This document shows positions 34,917 through 37,596 of a DNA stretch of 37,596 bases, piece after piece. Within the stretch, counting starts at the first letter, position 1, and each line of letters opens with the position of its first letter. Location: NCBI GenBank assembly GCA_009930475.1, contig RZYC01000038.1, forward strand, positions 1-37,596, read 5' to 3'. Made by a program: the position numbers and the translations under genes. The notes under the pieces were generated by a model. The model did not search any database and had not been told where the DNA came from. It worked only from the letters and a program-made list of their open reading frames with translations. The DNA comes from Spartobacteria bacterium (GTDB lineage: Bacteria > Verrucomicrobiota > Kiritimatiellia > RZYC01).

Positions 34917-36068
34917 ATGAAAATGATGGAAATGCAGATTAGAAAAGAAGTCACAAAGGCGCATCGCATTGTTGTGAAAGTGGGGACGCGTGTCCTTGTA
35001 GATGACAGGGGTCGTCCGAATCAGGCAAAAATTGATGCATTGGCGCAGCAATTGGCGCAGTTGCGTCACGCAGGTCATGATGTGGCACTGGTGAGTTCGG
35101 GAGCGGTAGGTGCCGGTGTGGAAGCATTGAAAATGACGCATCGCCCGAAGACACTGCCGGAATTACAGATGGCGGCGGCCATTGGTCAGGCCCGCTTGAT
35201 GGCGAAATACAATGAGCCGTTTTCCAAGGCGGACTGTCTCATCGGACAGGTCTTGCTGACGCAGGCTGATTTGGCAAACCGGACGAGACATTTAAATATT
35301 CGCAACACCATGAGCTGCCTTTTCAGGCATGGGATCATACCGATAGTGAACGAAAATGATGTGGTTTCGGTGGACGAAATCAAGGTTGGGGATAACGATG
35401 TGCTGGCCGCGATGGTGGCGATTCTGGCCGAAGCAGATTTACTGGTTCTTCTCAGTACAACGAATGGATTAAAAGAAAGCGGGGAGGTCGGCGCGGCACG
35501 TATTCCTTTTGTTCATTCGCTTACCGACGACATTCTTGGTTTGGCCAAGGGAAAGGGTGGTGAATTATCCACCGGAGGTATGATGACGAAGTTGCAGAGT
35601 GCGCATCGTGCTGTTAGCGAAGGGATTCCGACCATTATCGCCGACGGAAGGGAGGATGATACACTGCATCGCATCATGGCGGGTGAAAGTGTGGGCACGC
35701 TACTGGCAAACGCGCAGACCGTGAATACGGATGGTCATCCGCATCGCAAGCAATGGATTGCTCATTTTCATAAATATGCAGGATTTGTGGTGATTGATGA
35801 CGGAGCCTGTGAGGCCGTCCAGAATAAAGGGAAAAGCCTGTTGCCTATTGGTGTGCGATCCGTCGAGGGAACCTTTGCCGCAGGGTCAGCCATTCAGGTA
35901 AAAAATCAACAGGGGCAGGTGATTGCCTGCGGCTTGAGCAATTACTCGAATAACGAAGTGTCCAAAATAATGGGAAAAAAAACTTCAGAAGTAGAAATCA
36001 TTCTGGGAGCCTGTGCCATAGATGAGGTGATTCATCGTGACAATATGGTCGTAGAGTGTGCGGATTAG
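34917..36068 (+). CDS. proB: Glutamate 5-kinase with PUA domain
   Basis: First step of proline synthesis: phosphorylates glutamate. The 383-aa protein has the amino-acid kinase fold (about 1-265: RIVVKVGTRVLVDD, VSSGAVGAG, NENDVVSVDEIKVGDNDVLAAMVA, GTGG-like GGELSTGGMMTKLQSA) and a C-terminal PUA domain (about 285-375). Several Met codons crowd the N-terminus (1, 3, 4 and 6), so the true start may be a few codons later. It is 18 nt before proA, the enzyme for the next step. Confidence 0.96.
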   Translation: MKMMEMQIRKEVTKAHRIVVKVGTRVLVDDRGRPNQAKIDALAQQLAQLRHAGHDVALVSSGAVGAGVEALKMTHRPKTLPELQMAAAIGQARLMAKYNEPFSKADCLIGQVLLTQADLANRTRHLNIRNTMSCLFRHGIIPIVNENDVVSVDEIKVGDNDVLAAMVAILAEADLLVLLSTTNGLKESGEVGAARIPFVHSLTDDILGLAKGKGGELSTGGMMTKLQSAHRAVSEGIPTIIADGREDDTLHRIMAGESVGTLLANAQTVNTDGHPHRKQWIAHFHKYAGFVVIDDGACEAVQNKGKSLLPIGVRSVEGTFAAGSAIQVKNQQGQVIACGLSNYSNNEVSKIMGKKTSEVEIILGACAIDEVIHRDNMVVECAD

Positions 36069-36086
36069 AAAAAAGAAGGCAGGAAT

Positions 36087-37343
36087 ATGAATCTTCACCA
36101 GCAGATGTTGACTATGGGAGAACAGGCCGTTAAGGCGTCGAGGGTTCTCAGTACATTGAGTACGCGCAGGAAGAACGCCATACTTGAAGCAATGGCCGAG
36201 GAGCTTGAGGCCTATCGTCCCGCCATTAAAGAAGCCAATTCGCGGGACATGGATGCGGCTCGCGCATCGGGGTTGTCTGCGGCGATGCTTGACCGGCTGG
36301 AGCTGTCGGATGCCCGTATTGATGCGATGATTCGCGGCATTATGAATGTGGTGGGGCTTGAAGATCCTGTCGGCAAAGACATTAGCACCTGGATTCGTCC
36401 GAATGGACTCGAAATCCGAAAAACACGAGTTCCGATTGGTGTTATGGGTCTGATTTATGAATCGCGTCCCAACGTAACAGTGGATGCGACAGTGCTATGC
36501 ATCAAGACATCCAATGCGGTGATTTTACGCGGCGGAAAAGAAGCCATGCATTCCAATCAGATTCTTGCGCGCATCATGCAGCAGGGTGGCGAAAAAAAGG
36601 GACTGCCGGAGCATGCGATTCAATTGATCGAAACCACGGACCGTGATGCCATCAGGGAGCTTTGTCAGCTGGAAGGGCTGGTGGATCTTATTATTCCTCG
36701 AGGTGGTGAAGGACTGATCCGTGCGGTAACGGAATGTGCGCGTGTGCCGGTGATTAAGCATTACAAAGGAGTTTGCCACGTGTATGTGGATGAAGCTGCG
36801 GATATGAATATGGCGGTTGAGATTTGTGTAAATGCCAAGTGTCAGCGTCCGGGCGTTTGCAACGCGATTGAAAAAGTGCTGGTGCATGAAAAAATCGCTC
36901 CTGACTTTCTGCCGTTGTTGGCCGAGACGCTCATAGCGCATGGTGTAGAGCTGCGAGGAGATGAACGGGCCTGCTGTTTCGTGATGGATGGAATGACAAG
37001 GGCTGTTGCGGCAGACTGGGATGAAGAGTATCTCGATTTAATACTGGCCATTGGAGTGGTTTCCTCGCTGGAAGAAGCGATTGAGCGGATTAATGCACAT
37101 GGATCCCATCATTCCGATGCCATCATTACCACTGATGAGAATGTGATGAAGCAGTTTAGTCGGGATGTTGATTCTGCAACGGTATATATCAACGCATCAA
37201 CTCGGTTTACCGACGGCGGTGAATTTGGCATGGGAGCAGAAATAGGAATCAGCACAGACAAGCTGCATGCGAGGGGGCCCATGGGGCTTGAGGAATTAAC
37301 TACTTATAAATACGTTATTTATGGAAAAGGACAAATCCGATAA
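36087..37343 (+). CDS. proA: Gamma-glutamyl phosphate reductase
   Basis: Reduces glutamyl 5-phosphate to the semialdehyde, working with ProB. The 418-aa protein is full length. Key parts: PIGVMGLIYESRPNVTVDATVLCIKTSNAVILRGGKEA (the NADPH-binding region), HYKGVCHVYVDEAADM, and catalytic C258 in QRPGVCNAIE. SRDVDSATVYINASTRFTDGGEFGMGAEIGIST closes the enzyme. AGGAAT precedes the ATG. Confidence 0.97.
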   Translation: MNLHQQMLTMGEQAVKASRVLSTLSTRRKNAILEAMAEELEAYRPAIKEANSRDMDAARASGLSAAMLDRLELSDARIDAMIRGIMNVVGLEDPVGKDISTWIRPNGLEIRKTRVPIGVMGLIYESRPNVTVDATVLCIKTSNAVILRGGKEAMHSNQILARIMQQGGEKKGLPEHAIQLIETTDRDAIRELCQLEGLVDLIIPRGGEGLIRAVTECARVPVIKHYKGVCHVYVDEAADMNMAVEICVNAKCQRPGVCNAIEKVLVHEKIAPDFLPLLAETLIAHGVELRGDERACCFVMDGMTRAVAADWDEEYLDLILAIGVVSSLEEAIERINAHGSHHSDAIITTDENVMKQFSRDVDSATVYINASTRFTDGGEFGMGAEIGISTDKLHARGPMGLEELTTYKYVIYGKGQIR

Positions 37344-37363
37344 CGATTTGTTTAAAAAAGGGC

Positions 37364-37391
37364 TTGAGTTGGTTAAAAAAATCAGTATTTT
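37364..37391 (+). promoter_or_regulatory. Promoter of tRNA-Asp
   Basis: TTGAGT (37364-37369) and TATTTT (37386-37391) are 16 nt apart; the mature tRNA begins 25 nt downstream. No terminator separates it from proA. Confidence 0.45.
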
Positions 37392-37415
37392 GATCATCAA
37401 CTTCGGCTGAAAAGA

Positions 37416-37492
37416 CGGGGTGGTAGCTCAATGGTTAGAGTCCTAGACTGTCGATCTAGTTGTTGCGGGTTCGAGTCCCGTCCATCCCGCCA
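37416..37492 (+). tRNA. tRNA-Asp(GTC)
   Basis: A 77-nt cloverleaf: acceptor stem CGGGGTG with CATCCCG (one G-U pair), anticodon stem CTAGA/TCTAG around loop CTGTCGA (anticodon GTC), T-arm GCGGGTTCGAGTCCCGT and an encoded CCA. It reads GAC and GAT codons. Confidence 0.95.
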
Positions 37493-37569
37493 CTTTTATC
37501 GGTTCTTCTCGGAATTGCGTCCTAGAGCTCTTTTCTGGTTTTTAGAAATGGGAGGTCATAAATTTTTAA

Positions 37570-37596
37570 GTGAAGGTATTTTTCGTCACGATAACC
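37570..37596 (+). CDS. Possible start of the next gene (partial)
   Basis: GGGAGGT (37550-37556) is followed 13 nt later by GTG, opening MKVFFVTIT to the window edge. Another open frame begins with ATG at 37548 but has no ribosome binding site. Too short to identify. Confidence 0.25.

Overview
The window is a single stretch of bacterial chromosome of balanced base composition. It is densely packed and mostly housekeeping. LpxD, BamA and a Skp-like chaperone show a diderm (Gram-negative) cell with lipid A. A RAYT-type transposase next to short palindromic repeats, a TIGR03790-type secreted protein, many FHA and pseudopilin accessory genes and an alpha2-type glycyl-tRNA synthetase point to the PVC superphylum, perhaps Kiritimatiellota or Lentisphaerota. 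That placement is inference; there is no rRNA in the window.

Layout. 1-2732: a partial CDS end, then on the minus strand a soluble PAS histidine kinase and an NtrC-type sigma-54 response regulator. 2934-6518 (+): an acidic zinc-ribbon protein, a 4'-phosphopantetheinyl transferase, an FAD oxidoreductase and ruvB. 6547-15759 (+): a long cluster reading promoter, tRNA-Gln, prs, rplY, pth, rpsF, ssb, rpsR, rplI, dnaB, bamA, skp-like, lpxD. It joins nucleotide supply, translation, replication and outer-membrane assembly with gaps of 0-45 nt. 15779-18973 (-): pyrC, an FHA membrane protein, a pseudopilin and an FMN oxidoreductase. 19033-21812 (+): a small membrane protein, rplM-rpsI with a clear promoter and terminator, argJ and a parvulin.

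21841-25025 is an accessory patch. Three copies of a GTTCC/GGAAC palindrome are followed by a secreted ankyrin protein, a small membrane protein that looks frameshifted, a secreted coiled-coil protein and a structured non-coding stretch. 25026-27737 is an orphan four-PAS hybrid histidine kinase that converges on glyS across a strong bidirectional terminator. 29490-32518 holds a two-gene unit: a transmembrane FHA protein with a Pro-Thr stalk, overlapping a secreted TIGR03790-type protein. Then come a RAYT transposase (-), an aldo/keto reductase, proB-proA and tRNA-Asp.

The most interesting candidates for undescribed biology are the FHA/Pro-Thr stalk/TIGR03790 pair, the FHA-pseudopilin pair, and the palindromic repeats found in the same window as a RAYT enzyme. 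Nothing in the window resembles a CRISPR array, prophage or known defence island.
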